The position numbers and the translations under genes were made by a program. 64,000 nucleotides of DNA from Rhyacichthys aspro. Taxonomy: Eukaryota; Chordata; Actinopteri; Gobiiformes; Rhyacichthyidae. The stretch is taken from the NCBI GenBank assembly GCA_036850595.1, contig CM072163.1, positions 3,086,595-3,150,594 of the forward strand. The letters run 5' to 3'. Below the pieces are notes generated by a model. That model ran no database searches. It saw only the letters and a list, made by a program, of their open reading frames with translations, and was not told where the DNA came from. Numbering within the stretch: the stretch's first letter is position 1; each line of letters starts with the position of its first letter. Positions 12,243-23,859 of this stretch are shown in pieces.

Positions 12243-12440
12243 CTTGTGGAGGCGCAGAGCAGGGGAAGAAAGCCGCATCAGAGAAGTATAGTGTTAGTGA
12301 GGAGCCGCTCTGGTCTGGCAGCAGCGAGCAGCAGGACCAAAGGGAGACGCGCCCCCTGTCGGTCCAGAGAGGTACTACAGCCAGACAGAGCCACACAGAG
12401 GGGAGGGGTCCAGAGATAAACCAGAGTGGACAGTGAAGAG
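12243..12440 (-). other. grik2: Probable non-coding 5' exon of GRIK2
   Basis: On the minus strand a CpG-containing segment ends TCCACAAG|GTAAGC, a near-perfect splice donor with its GT at 12242-12241. Upstream in transcript sense the segment is GC-rich, with a GGGGGCGCG Sp1-like stretch near 12350. Mammalian GRIK2 has a non-coding first exon separated by an intron from the signal-peptide exon, so a 5' exon about 4.5 kb before the coding exon fits. The transcription start is not determinable; the far edge given is a guess from base composition. There is no TATA box at a fitting distance. Confidence 0.45.
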
Positions 12441-13360
12441 TGACACATGATTAAAAAGCCATGACTAAACCCAGACGTGAACCAGCACTTCATTGAGCTA
12501 ATTAAAAAATGAACCAAGAATAAATCAGGAAGTGGAAGAAAACTTTAGACCCTATTTATAACAAAACCAGGGTTAAACCAGGGCTAGAGCAAGCTCTGAA
12601 CTAGCACAAGACCTGGCTGTATTCAAGTCTAAACCGTCTTAACTGAGTCTAAAGTGGAAGATTATCCAGCGATCTTGTGAAGAAACTGGATTCTCAGGTC
12701 ACAAACTCACAAAAATTCATCTTGTTTAGCTCCAAGGAAAGCTTCTGCTGGTGCCATTCATCTAATTCACCTGCTCTCTGTAAATGCCTTCAGGTTAATG
12801 ATCAAGGATTAAGTGAGGTCTACACCCAGGACTAAATAAGAAGAGGACACTTACTAAATCCAGAATAAACTGGAGCTCAATTTGGACAAATAAAGACGTG
12901 AACCAAAACTAAAAACAAAGAAGCTAATCTGGAACTAAATGAGTTATGATTCCAAGTACTAGGACTAAACCAGGGCCTATATCAGGGATTAATAAAGGTC
13001 TGAACCCACCACAAGTTCAGGACTGAGCTCAGGACTAAATCAGAACAAAATCAATTCTACATTCACAGGAGATGAACCTAAAACTGGTCCTAAATCTGGG
13101 ACTAAACCAGGTCAAGACCCAGGACTGGAGCTCTACAAAACCAGGGTTAATCCAAGCCATGGACTGAATTTAGATCTAAACCAGGAATAAACCAAGGAGT
13201 AACCTGGACTGATGTCATGTCTAACCCAATGCAAAACCAAAAGCCAAAACACTGAAACAAATTTAAACCAAGAACTATATCCGTACGGTCAATCTAACAA
13301 GTCTAACAAGCACAAAATCAGGGCTAAACCAGGACTAACCTCAGACTAAAACAAGCCTAA
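12410..13360 (+). repeat. Degenerate minisatellite of ACTAAACCAGG-like units
   Basis: The words GGACTAAACCAGG, GGGTTAAACCAGG, AGGAATAAACCAAGG and similar variants recur dozens of times at irregular spacing of about 12-25 bases, with CAGGACT and CCAAAAC linkers. The array is heavily decayed, has no open frame and sits just 5' of the distal GRIK2 exon candidate. Confidence 0.75.
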
Positions 13361-13846
13361 AATGTTAAAGATTGTGTTTCTATTCAATAAAAGCTCTAAT
13401 CCCATTTTAACTTTAAGAATGAGGAAAAAAAACAAGCATCAGGTGAAAAAAAGTATGGTCTTCAGACAGAAATAACAGCAGAGAGATGTATTCCACTGAG
13501 AGACCCGGGGCTGGTCTGGGGTCTCGGTCTGAAACCCAAATGAAAGGCAGCTTTGATGGACTCGCCCCCCACCCTCGACCCTCCCCAACGCCACAGAGGA
13601 CCCCATCAAGAGTTGAATTGTTTGAATTGTGCGGCTACCAATAAATAGTCAATGACAGCTCTGTGATCCAACGGGCTCCAGACGACAACACGAGATCACG
13701 CAACATGAAAACGTCAATGAGATTATGTCAGAACAGGTCGAGATGAGATTGATCTGATATCGGACTAATCGGGGAAGAAGTGGTTGGAGAGGAAAATGGT
13801 GAAGAAGTGAGGGCTGGCTGCAAGTGCTACGCCTCATTCAGTCACT

Positions 13847-14016
13847 GTTAGCAGCTAGCTCAGGTTAGCAACAAACAGGAACCCACACAGACAAAAGAGG
13901 TACATTTACCAATTCATTTATTTAGTTATTAGTTATATAAATGAGTGTAAATGTCACCTGAGAGAGAGAAAGAGGGCAAGAATAAGAAAGAATTAAGCCA
14001 CGCCCCTCTCTCAGGT
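13847..14016 (+). repeat. Unclassified repeat, copy A
   Basis: It begins GTTAGCAGCTAGCTCAGG and TTAGCAACAAACAG, passes through CCAATTCATTTATTTAGTT, GAATGAGTGTAAATGT-like and GAGAGAAAGAGGGCAAGA words, and ends CGCCCCTCTCTCAGGT. The same order of words occurs in copy B at 14818, in the same orientation. No terminal inverted repeats or coding sequence are visible. Confidence 0.7.
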
Positions 14017-14817
14017 AGGTCAGTAGTTTAATGAGACAATTAAAATCCCTCACTCAGCGACTTTGGCACCTGAAGAAGCACATGAAGAGAAAAGAGGATA
14101 AAATTAGTCATTTACACGTGACAGGTCGACACATGAGCGTTTTAAACAGCTCTTAAAGACATTTTCTGTGCCTTTAATATGACGTAAATGGCTGAAGAAA
14201 CAAACACCATCTGATCAGACGTTGATAAGGGTTCTCCAGTGAGTGAAGAAATGTTAATGAGTTGTGATCTGTGTAGGACAGGAGACAGTCAATGAGGTCA
14301 GTCACTCTAACAGTACAATAAACCTGCAGCAGAGACTTAAGGTTCTGATGGAAACGTTCAATATACAATAAATACAATGTCCAAAATAGAATTCCTTCTG
14401 GATTGTTTGGGAAAATCAATGTCAAAATGTTTGTCAAGATCAACAAACAAAATGCTTTTTACTAAATGCCCTCAAAGCTTTCACTTGGGTTTTCCAAAAA
14501 GTCAGTAAAAGATTCCATTTCCACACAAAAATATGTAGTCTCACTGTTGCATAATGACGACAATGAAACTAACCAAAATACTTCTAGTTTCTCATTAACC
14601 TGGTGGATAGGCAGCATTAAGGAAGGAGGCAGCCCCCTGTAGCTGACTACCTATCCAGAAACTAGCATCTAACTCAGCCCTTAGTCTTCAAACTCAAACC
14701 AAACACGTTTAAGCCTGTCTTCTGAACCCACAAAGACTTGGCTTAAGACAAATACTGAATACTGTGAAAGAAACAACAAATGAAATGATTCAGACGAGCC
14801 TCCATTTGTTAGCAGCT

Positions 14818-15072
14818 AGCTCAGGTTAGCAACAAACAGAGAAACAAGAGGTCAATTTGCCAATTCATTTATTTAGTTTTAGTTGAAGTTAAGTGAGAGT
14901 AAAGGGCATGAGTCGAGTGGGAAGTGCATGAATGAGTGTAAATGTAAGTATTGTAAGATGTAAAGCCAAAAAATGTGTCGTGGACCAAGAGGGTAACTCA
15001 CCTGAGAAAGAAAGAGGGCAAGAGCAATAGAGGGCTGAGTTATATAGATTAAGCCCCTCCCCTTTTTCAGGT
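14818..15072 (+). repeat. Unclassified repeat, copy B (longer)
   Basis: This is a direct repeat of copy A at 13847, carrying about 85 extra bases in the middle. The shared ends are GTTAGCAGCTAGCTCAGG on the left and GCCCCTCCCC..TTTCAGGT on the right. The two copies lie 971 bp apart start to start, with unrelated DNA between. Either a short mobile repeat inserted twice or the block duplicated locally. Confidence 0.7.
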
Positions 15073-16274
15073 GACCCCGCCCACACATCCCACAAGACAT
15101 CTCTCTTAAAGGGGAAGCCAAAGTTTGACAAAAATATGAATATAACGACCTTTTCACGTTAAAATCCAAACCAGAGTCTGGACAAAAACTGAGAATTTTA
15201 TATTTATTGCGTCTGTTTTTAAGAAATGCACCAAAGGATTTTTCCCAGGCCCCGAAATCATATTTAATAATCTCTCATATGTGATTGGTTAATAACAATC
15301 AATCAAAATTTCCTGCCGTTAAGGGACTAATAATACAGCTACATTACCTTCATGTCACGCTGCATCATCTAAAGTCTATCAGTAGGTTTTTAGAGTTTTA
15401 GAGTTCACTTTTTATTGCTCACATTTGATCAAATCCACTGCAAAATTTTACTTATGCTTGTTTTTTTTTCCAATGTGTTAATTCCTTATGACTTCAATGA
15501 CCCAGTTCATGTTTTTATCGGTGACTTTTCACTTTATTCGTCCAGTATTTGTCCTTTTCATGGATATCTAAAGCATTTATACTCTATATCTGCACAATTA
15601 CAAACACCCGAATGCATTTTCTGTTTCGTAGAGACACATTAAGTTCACCGGGTCACCTCTCTCTCTGTTTTCCGGTGCCACCTACTTCTCCGGCGTCTCT
15701 CGCGAGGACCGCTGACACTAAGCGCCAGATAAAAAGTAAGTTTGAAGAGTCAGCTCCAAAGTAGCTTACGGCTCTCGGCTCCGAGGACAGACGCCGCTGA
15801 TAAGGCCAAGATACAGTAATGAATTAAAAAGGCTTTATTTCAGAGCGGCTCGAGACAGTGGAGAAACCTTCATCGAGACATCAGAGGCACGGACATAAAA
15901 GTGAGGAAATGACACTGAGCAAAGTCACCTGAAATAGGCCGCTCTGAAGGATGGAATAGATTCAAACGGGAAATTAAAGTGTTTTAATGTAGGTTTAATT
16001 CATCTCAGGTCAGCGTTTCCTTAAATGATATGTGCTGTTTCTGTTTCAAGAGGAAACACAACCAGAATATCCTCACAATTCTGCATTTTTAGTGATTTTA
16101 TGTGTAATAATTCATCTGAAATGGGACAATATTGAGAAAACATGGGATAAGTGATATGGGACTGGCCTTTCTCTCCAATGGACGTCCCAAACTGATCCAA
16201 ACTATGATTTTTAAGGTTTCAAACCATCTAGACGAGACAAATCCAGAGTAGATTCAACAAACTTCAGAGTATAA
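15073..16274. other. Intergenic, no gene seen
   Basis: The stretch is AT-rich with one CpG-bearing patch (15640-15800) of unknown meaning. No exon, array or transposon end is recognised. Confidence 0.45.
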
Positions 16275-17402
16275 GGTTCAGTCTCTTGTTCAGTCTCTTG
16301 TTCAGTTTCCAGTCCAGTCTCTGCTTCAGTCTCTGTTTCAGTCTCCGGTTCAGTCTCCGGTCCAGTCTCCGGTTCAGTCTCCAGTTCCGTCTCCGGTCCA
16401 GTCTCTGGTTCAGTCTCTGGTCCAGTCTCTGGTTCAGTCTCTGCTTCAGTCTCCGGTCCAGTCTCTGGTTCAGTCTCTGGTTCAGTCTCTGGTTCAGTCT
16501 CTGGTTCAGTCTCTGGTCCAGTCTCTGGTTCAGTCTCTGGTTCAGTCTCTGCTTCAGTCTCTGGTTCAGTCTCTGGTTCAGTCTCTGGTCCAGTCTCTGG
16601 TTCAGTCTCTGCTCCAGTCTCTGGTCCAGTCTCTGCTCCAGTCTCCGGTCCAGTCTCTGGTTCAGTCTCTGGTTCAGTCTCCGGTCCAGTCTCTGGTCCA
16701 GTCTCCGGTTCAGTCTCTGGTTCAGTCTCCGGTCCAGTCTCTGGTTCAGTCTCCGGTCCAGTCTCTGGTTCAATCTCTGGTCCAGTCTCTGGTCCAGTCT
16801 CTGTTCCAGTCTCCGGTTCAGTCTCCGGTTCAGTCCCCGGTCCAGTCTCCGGTCCAGTCTCCGGTCCAGTCTCCGGTTCAGTCTCCGGTTCAGTCTCCGG
16901 TCCAGTCTCTGGTTCAGTCTCTGGTCCAGTCTCTGGTTCAGTCTCTGCTTCAGTCTCCGGTCCAGTCTCTGGTTCAGTCTCCGGTTCAGTCTCTGGTTCA
17001 GTCTCTGGTTCAGTCTCCGGTTCAGTCTCCGGTCCAGTCTCCGGTCCAGTCTCCGGTTCAGTCTCTTGTTCAGTCTCTTGTTCAGTTTCCAGTCCAGTCT
17101 CTGCTTCAGTCTCTGGTTCAGTCTCCGGTCCAGTCTCCGGTCCAGTCTCCGGTTCAGTCTCCGGTCCAGTCTCCGGTCCAGCTTTCGGTTCAGTCTCCAG
17201 TTCAGTCTCTGTTCTCCGGTCCAGTCTCTGGTTCAGTCTCCGGTCCAGTCTCTGGTCCAGTCTCCGGTCCAGTCTCGGCTAGTCTCCGTTCAGTCCCGGT
17301 CCAGTCTCCGGTCCAGTCTCCGGTCCAGTCTCCGGTTCAGTTCGGTTCAGTCTCGGTTCAGTCTCCGGTCCAGTCTCCGGTCCAGTCTCCGGTCCAGTCT
17401 CG
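16275..17402 (+). repeat. 12-bp minisatellite, about 94 units, consensus CAGTCTCYGGTY
   Basis: Nearly every unit reads CAGTCTC, then C or T, then GGT, then T or C; the two Y positions carry most of the variation. The array is regular from 16275 to about 17170, then frays with insertions and deletions. Because 12 is a multiple of three and the unit has no stop, long frames stay open on both strands: a 385-codon plus frame of SLWF/SLRS units and a minus frame of QRLN/RRLD units. These are by-products, not genes. A run of odd units (CTCTTGTT twice, then TTTCCAGT, then CTGCTT) near 16281 is repeated exactly near 17061, 780 bp or 65 units later, so a block of the array was duplicated. Confidence 0.95.
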
Positions 17403-20400
17403 CTGCAGCTGACACCGTGACACCTAAAACCCATCAAGCGTGACACTTAAAAGGGTCAGGTTTAATGTTCGGCTGCAGACGGCTCTGTCAGAGGACGGCT
17501 GTAATCGCTGTAAAAGTCTCACAGCTGGAAGCGCTATTGAAACAGAGCCATTCTGTTTCACTGAAGTCCCATCCAGACGACTGTACTGCACAGCTTTGCC
17601 AAAGACTATAAAGAGGGTTAGCGTTTCCAAAACAACAGGAAAATCAGAGCGAGCCAAACACAAAATGGAGCTGCTTTTTCTCTGAACCATATACTTTTGA
17701 CATTTTCATTTCAAATACAGCAGGTCAAACCAAAACGAACCATTGTCTCACTTCAGACTTTTAAAATGAAAACAAAATGATTGGATCTGATTTGCCCAGC
17801 CTTAATTTCTCCCCTTGTTCCTGGACAAAGCTAACGGCTAATGGTGTTTCTCGTCCCTTCTTCTGTTATTTTTATTTACTCAATGATAACACAAATCAAA
17901 ACTCTACGTCACAAAAAATGAGGCAAACAAGTGCATCTTTTATTCCTGGACGTCTCTCTGTCTCCAACAAACCACAGACGCTACACATCGTCTCTTTTTT
18001 TCATAGTTTTAGTTCAAAATGGCTCCTTCGTTTATTTATTCTCTTCTTTGTTGCTCCCCATTTCTCTTTTTGAGTACAGTTTGTGTCAAATAAATAAATA
18101 ATTTCATTCACACCTGCCGTTTTCTATCCTTTGTTACGTGTCCCTTTCACACTCTAGACCTTTTACAACAGTAACAATTAGTCTGAGAATATGTGGTGAG
18201 GCTACAAATGTAGAGTTTTATTCATTAAGTCTCTGTAGATTTGCTCTGGATTTTCAAAGGGATGTAACAGATGCAGAATAAACTCCTTCTGGACACAACA
18301 CAAAGAACCATGAGAGAAACTATACATCTCAAACAAACAGACTCAACATAAGATATAAAAAACAAGCTCCCTTTATCAGAATTTATGTCAATAGATTTAT
18401 CATCCTATATGTCTTGTTTCATATTATTCTCGTTAAAATGCTCGTAATCATGGCTTTACTTTAAAGAAAACTGTTACTTTTAGACTTTGAGACTTGTTCT
18501 TTGTGCAGTTTCCTTCTTTGTTTAGTGTTTTTTTGCATAAATTGTTAAAGATAAAACACAAGGAAAGCATAAAGAAAGTCAGAATTGCATGTTTAATAAT
18601 TTATATTGGTATAATATGTGCTTTGGTATAATCTACAGAGTTTGAAGGCATTCGAAGTGGTATAAGATTGTGTTTTAAGGACATTAAATGACGCGAACGT
18701 TGCTCCCACATTGTTCCCATTTCCACTCACTGTGTCACACACTTACAGTTTAGTGTTGCTCTTTTCCAAAGCTCACGTAGATGTTTTAACAGCAGCTTTA
18801 TAGACATACAGGACTATCTATAATCATCCTCTCGACGCTTGAGATGAAACTAATAATGTCAGAAAAATGCAAAGTACTGTCTCAAACCAAAATACCAAGT
18901 TTGCAACAGCAGGAAACGTTCAGAAAAGGTCAGGATTGATTCAGAGGCTCATTCAAATCCTGTGTGTGTTTATTAAGTCTGCTTCTGTGTCTTATGTTTC
19001 CAGTTTACAGTAAATGAGCAGAGGCCACACAAAAGTATTGACAAGTAGCTCTTTGTGATTAACTTCTGTATTTATTAGTACTTTACGCTGTTTATTAAAA
19101 GTAAAGACACATATTAAAGGGACAATATGTCATTCTTGAACTTGTTTATATTCTGAATTAACCTAAATATCAAATCATTGTGTGTATATTCATCAAAAAT
19201 ACCTTATAACTGTGATAATACTAGTAAAAATTTGGCCTTTTTTCTCGTCTCAAAATCCGTTATGATCCCGTTTTCTTGTATTTTAGCTCCTCTTTTTTTA
19301 TTCTCATTAAGAAAACCATTACAAAAGGAAGTAAAAAAAACAGATCTGTCAAAAAAAACAGTCTGAAAGGTGGAAAAAAGCGCGTTGCTCTGCGCCTTTA
19401 GCCACCCTCGACACCAACACCAACGCCCCTTCGGCCAAAATAATTACCTCAAATTACAGGTTGTGGAATGGCACTTTTTTGTCACTGATTGCAGACAACG
19501 AATGTTTTCAGAGCGACCGGTTCATGTCATTTCGAGCACACAGGGCTCTCATTAAAGCTGAATCACAGAGGTACGGCCGCTTCGGGTTGAATTACACCTG
19601 ATGAGTCACCGCCGCCGAAAATACAAACATCCCTCCGCTTTTGTCGGGTTTAAAATCACAACATTCGTCTACAATAACAGATTAGACGTTGTTTATCGAA
19701 TCTTATTGAACCCTATGAGCAGTTTTAGCTTCTGTGTCGTTAAGCCCCTCCCTCTAATCGCTCCAAATTACAACAAGTCTTTTACAAACAGACATTTCCA
19801 CGACATTTTACCAAATTTTCTCAGTCCACACAACAATAAACACAAGCCTGACCAGCTGCAGAACAACTTGTTATATTTAACTTTTAATAATAGATATAAA
19901 ATTAAATTAAAAGTAATAAAATAAACCTAGAAATGTGTCTTGAATCTTTGTCATTTACACAAACGAGCAGAAAGAGAGACAAGCAAGAACACAATAAAAT
20001 GAGTACAGTTTGTAACAGATTCTCAATTTTAATTTAATAATTGACTCTCTAAGTTCATTATTCTTTTCTGTTCTTTCTATATTTCATTTTGCACAACACT
20101 AAGTCACATTGTGCACATTATATTCTTGTGAAAGTGTGTTATTTGTCATAGATGTGTCCCTTCTTTATCTGTAATTCTTCTACCTGCTTGAATAAAGGTT
20201 AAATCAAATAATAAGGTCCTTTTTTTATTTTTATTTCTGTTCCATTTAAATCAGATGGACATTTGTGGAAGCTGAAGATGGTTTTATTTATTTTTTCCTC
20301 ACTTTGAAAGCAGAATAAACTCAAATAAATGGCATGACAGTGGTTTGCAGTGATACTTTGTGTAAACTATGACATTAAACTATTATTATAGAGACTGTTA

Positions 20401-20820
20401 ACAATGTTTAAAACAGTTTTGGAGCAACAAATACAACATGGTATTAGGGCAGAGAAAAGGAAAATCTCAATAATTGCACAAAGTCCTAATAGTTTCTTTT
20501 CCTTATTATGAAAACTTAAAATACAATATGCAATTATCACTAGATTGTGCTCAGAATGACTACTTTAACATGCTTGTATGAAAAAACAAATGCACAAAAC
20601 ACAAACTGTAATAAACATTTAAAGAAGACTCATCACTATTTATTATTTATCAGTGACAAAACCCAATGTTTAGATGGTTTTGACCCAAGAACAAGATTTA
20701 AACAACAATTTATCTAACATTTCAGCTCCATTCTTGAACTATTACAGAATTATTCTCACAAAATCATCATTCTAAAACTGTAATTGTCACTTTAATCCAT
20801 AATAACAGGGGATTGATTGT
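17403..20820. other. Intergenic, AT-rich, no gene seen
   Basis: I find no splice-bounded coding segment on either strand. The flank at 17405-17690 is less AT-rich than the rest and has overlapping open frames on both strands without family resemblance. From 18050 to 20800 the sequence is AT-rich with short A runs only; a small CpG patch lies at 19380-19620. Confidence 0.45.
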
Positions 20821-20824
20821 AAAA

Positions 20825-21290
20825 AAAAGCATTCTCTTGACCATTTCCGGCTCCTCTTCTTCAGATGTTTCCGTCCTGAACTCTCTGATCGGCATGACGA
20901 CCGCATCAAGGAAAACATTTGGTCGGCTCTAATCTGAAGTGGCACCACACCGAGCATTTCTAATTAGTATCAGGCTCATTACAAACCTTTCCAAACCTGG
21001 CATTCCTTGTAAACGAGAGAGTGTCGTAACGTCTTCGGTCTCGTGTTTGTTTGGTGAGACGGGGACAAAGACGGGGACAAAGCCGTGATGTGAAGGTGAT
21101 GCGTTGGTATTTAGAGCTCTGACGTCAGGCGGCCGGACCCCCGTCTCATTAAGATGGGGCCGGCTGCGTGGCTTCAACCCTCAGAGCGGTGCACGGCGGT
21201 AATTGGTAATCAGAGAAGGACGGGCCGAGGCATCCCCGGCTGCTGTTTGACCTCTCTGCTGCTGCTGCTGCTGGATGCACCGTGAGATGA
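20825..21290. promoter_or_regulatory. GC-rich unique patch, candidate regulatory element
   Basis: This segment stands out from its AT-rich flanks by CpG content and complexity. It carries homeodomain-type cores (TCTAATTAGTA, GGTAATTGGTAAT) and a short (CTG)n at 21257-21273. No exon is recognised. The enhancer reading is inference from composition. Confidence 0.25.
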
Positions 21291-21477
21291 AACATGAATG
21301 AAGACAAGACCTGGATCTGCTGCTGAAGGTTTCCAATATTTCACTGATAAAGGCTTTTAACAGATTTCACAAAATGGCATCACATTTATACATCACTATT
21401 TTCTTTGCGCTATTATTAAATCACTTTTGGCCAAATCCACTTCATATATTTTCATAATAAACAGTTACAAATCTATT

Positions 21478-21812
21478 TTTTCAACACTCTACAATTGCAA
21501 TGTTTTATTTTTTTCATTCCCTGGAGTTAAAATCCCTTAATGTTTCCATGGCGACCATTAAATAAAGTTTTTGTGCCCGAGGGACCCCGGAGCGATTTAT
21601 TTACAAGCAACTTAAATTAAAAAAAAAAAATCAGAATCAATGTTTTTTACACTCAGGATTGGAGGGGGAAATCGGCTTTTTAAAAACACAAACAAAAACA
21701 CTTTAATCACTAAAACTGGCGTTTGAGGAGTTAAAAATCCAGACATGCTCATAAATATTTGTTATTTATGATAGTTCTATGGCAATCTTTAAAAGAGCAA
21801 GTTGAGATCTTA
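21478..21812 (+). repeat. Unclassified repeat, copy 1 of a direct pair
   Basis: The words TCAACACTCTACAATTGCAATG, AGCGATTTATTTACAAGCAACTT, TCTTTTTAAAAACA.A.ACAAA, GGCGTTTGAGGAGTTAAAAAT and CTCATAAATATTTGTTA.TTATGAT recur in the same order 1.66 kb downstream. No coding sequence or terminal repeats are visible. Confidence 0.7.
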
Positions 21813-23135
21813 CCTTGTTAAACGTTTGGCTCTGAGTTTAATCCCAAAATCATCTCATTTTATGCTTTGTTTACCTTTTCTCTTCATAAACTGATGTAGC
21901 CAGAGCTGGAATAGACACTTTTGCAGCAGGAAAAAGCAATGAGGTGATAGCACAGAGATCACTGAGGCTAGATATATTTAATTATCAAACATACTTTGGA
22001 TATTTGTGGTTCAACTAAGACTGGGTGATATGGCTAAAATATAAAAAGATAAAACATTTCAGATGATTTACCATTTTAATAAAGTTTTAGTCTTGCTACT
22101 GACCTGAAAGACTAATTAAAAAGAATTTAAAAAGAACAGTAAAGGTGCAGCAGCAGTGTGCATTACTCAGAATGAACATAAAGCAGTTTAGGTTGGACAC
22201 TGTTTAGTCTTAGCCTTCTCTGTCTTCTCTGAATCTAGGTCAAATATAAGTTAAGGGTCAAACAAAATCTCATCAAAAGACTCTGAAATCACTCCAACCC
22301 CATGAATATTTTTATAGAAAATTTAGAAAGTAAGAGGTTTTCCCGTTGATTGATTTCCTGACACTTTTCAATTACTGCTAGTTGTTTTTTTGGACATTTT
22401 ATTGCATTCACTGTTCATTTTTACTATCTATTTAATGGAATATGAACTTTAAAAAGCCCTTCTACATCGGATCACAAGATAATCTATGTTTATTGTATCT
22501 GTCCTTGTTAAATAATGTATAAATAAACTTGTGCATTACTGAGGCATGACTCCTTTCTCTTGTAATTATTAGTCTTTAACATCTGCAAGGTTTTTATGGA
22601 CATATATGGCTATTTCTGACATCGTTCAACCAAGCAACATTTAACCAAAGTGTATTTTTCTAATTATAAACTGTAAAAACGGCACAAAACAAAGAGGACA
22701 GTAGACGTCTGCAGCTTTTACTTCAAGACTTTCCAAATAAACTCCAGGGATCTGTTGTTTATTTCTTCAGGAGGAAAGTCCAGAGGGACACAGGTCGTGA
22801 GTAAACACAGTTGAGTTTAGGAAACCAGAGCGACTGAGGGTCAGGAGCGACATAAAAGCAGCCGCTGGAGCTCATCTGTCGAGCAACACAGAAACAGCAG
22901 ATCAATGGAGGAACAATGGGACTCCAGCAGTAAATCAGACCCAGGAAGTCGTCTACATCGACATAAAGTCAACGATGGTGCAGTTTTTAGTGTGTTTTTT
23001 GATTTTGATTTTTGCATAATTGTGGCTGTGTTGAGGGAAATGGAATAAAATTTGTCCAGGTTGTGTATTTTGGGGAGAATTTTAAATTTTCATGATGTTT
23101 TCAAGTCTTTCTTATGCCTTTTTTTTGTGCCATTG
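21813..23135. other. Spacer between the repeat pair, no gene seen
   Basis: The spacer is mostly AT-rich. A less AT-rich stretch at 22700-22970 is unique-looking. No exon is recognised on either strand. Confidence 0.4.
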
Positions 23136-23478
23136 ACTCAACTCTCTACAATCTACAATTTCAATGTGGTTTCTGCTTTTATTTTATTTTTTTAGGAGCA
23201 ATTTATTAACAAGCAACTTTGCATAAAAAATAAACATTTATCAATCATCATTCATCAATGTTTTTGACACTCCCACACTTTGACAATAATCCAAAAAAAT
23301 GGAATAAATGGGATTTGGGAGAAAATCAACTTTTTAAAAACATATACAAAGACATTTTAATTGCTAAAAATGGCATTTGAGGAGTTAAAAATTCAGAAAT
23401 GCTCCTAAATATTTGTTACTTATGATGAGGACTGAAGTTGATAATGGCATTCTTTTAAAAAAAAACGTTGAGACAATA
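23136..23478 (+). repeat. Unclassified repeat, copy 2 of a direct pair
   Basis: This is the partner of 21478-21812. It shares TTTGAGGAGTTAAAAATTC, CCTAAATATTTGTTACTTATG and GTTGAGA in the same order, with roughly one base in four changed or shifted by eye. The equal length suggests either a local duplication or two insertions of one element. Confidence 0.7.
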
Positions 23479-23859
23479 TTTTTAAGGCAATTTTTATAAG
23501 AACATTTTGTGTTCAAGGGACTCAGTGGAAAAAAAAGTAAGATATGAAGTGAGAGAATGATTTTAACTTTTATTTTTCCACTTGACATTTGTCCTAGACT
23601 TGTAATTCTAAAACACAACAGTTTTGTCTAAAAAAGGCTCTGCTGAAGCTTTTAGACAACGTAGATTTACTAGTTTACTGATACGTGTGTCTCTGATGAA
23701 TGAGGAAAGATGGTCTGTCACACGAAAAACCTTCTTCTTTGTGCAAAAAGAAGATGACTGGAGAATAGTAATGAAAACTGGGCTTGTTAGAATGAGTAAC
23801 AGCAGAAGTGGCAGAAACACAGAGACTCTCGAGGCGGCCAAAGTGTTGTGCATTTTTTA

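Noticed and set aside
16286..17443. A 385-codon plus-strand open frame, the longest in the window, as a protein gene
   Set aside because: It is wholly made of the 12-bp minisatellite unit, has no splice or promoter context, and an equally long-type frame exists antisense. The openness follows from the unit length.
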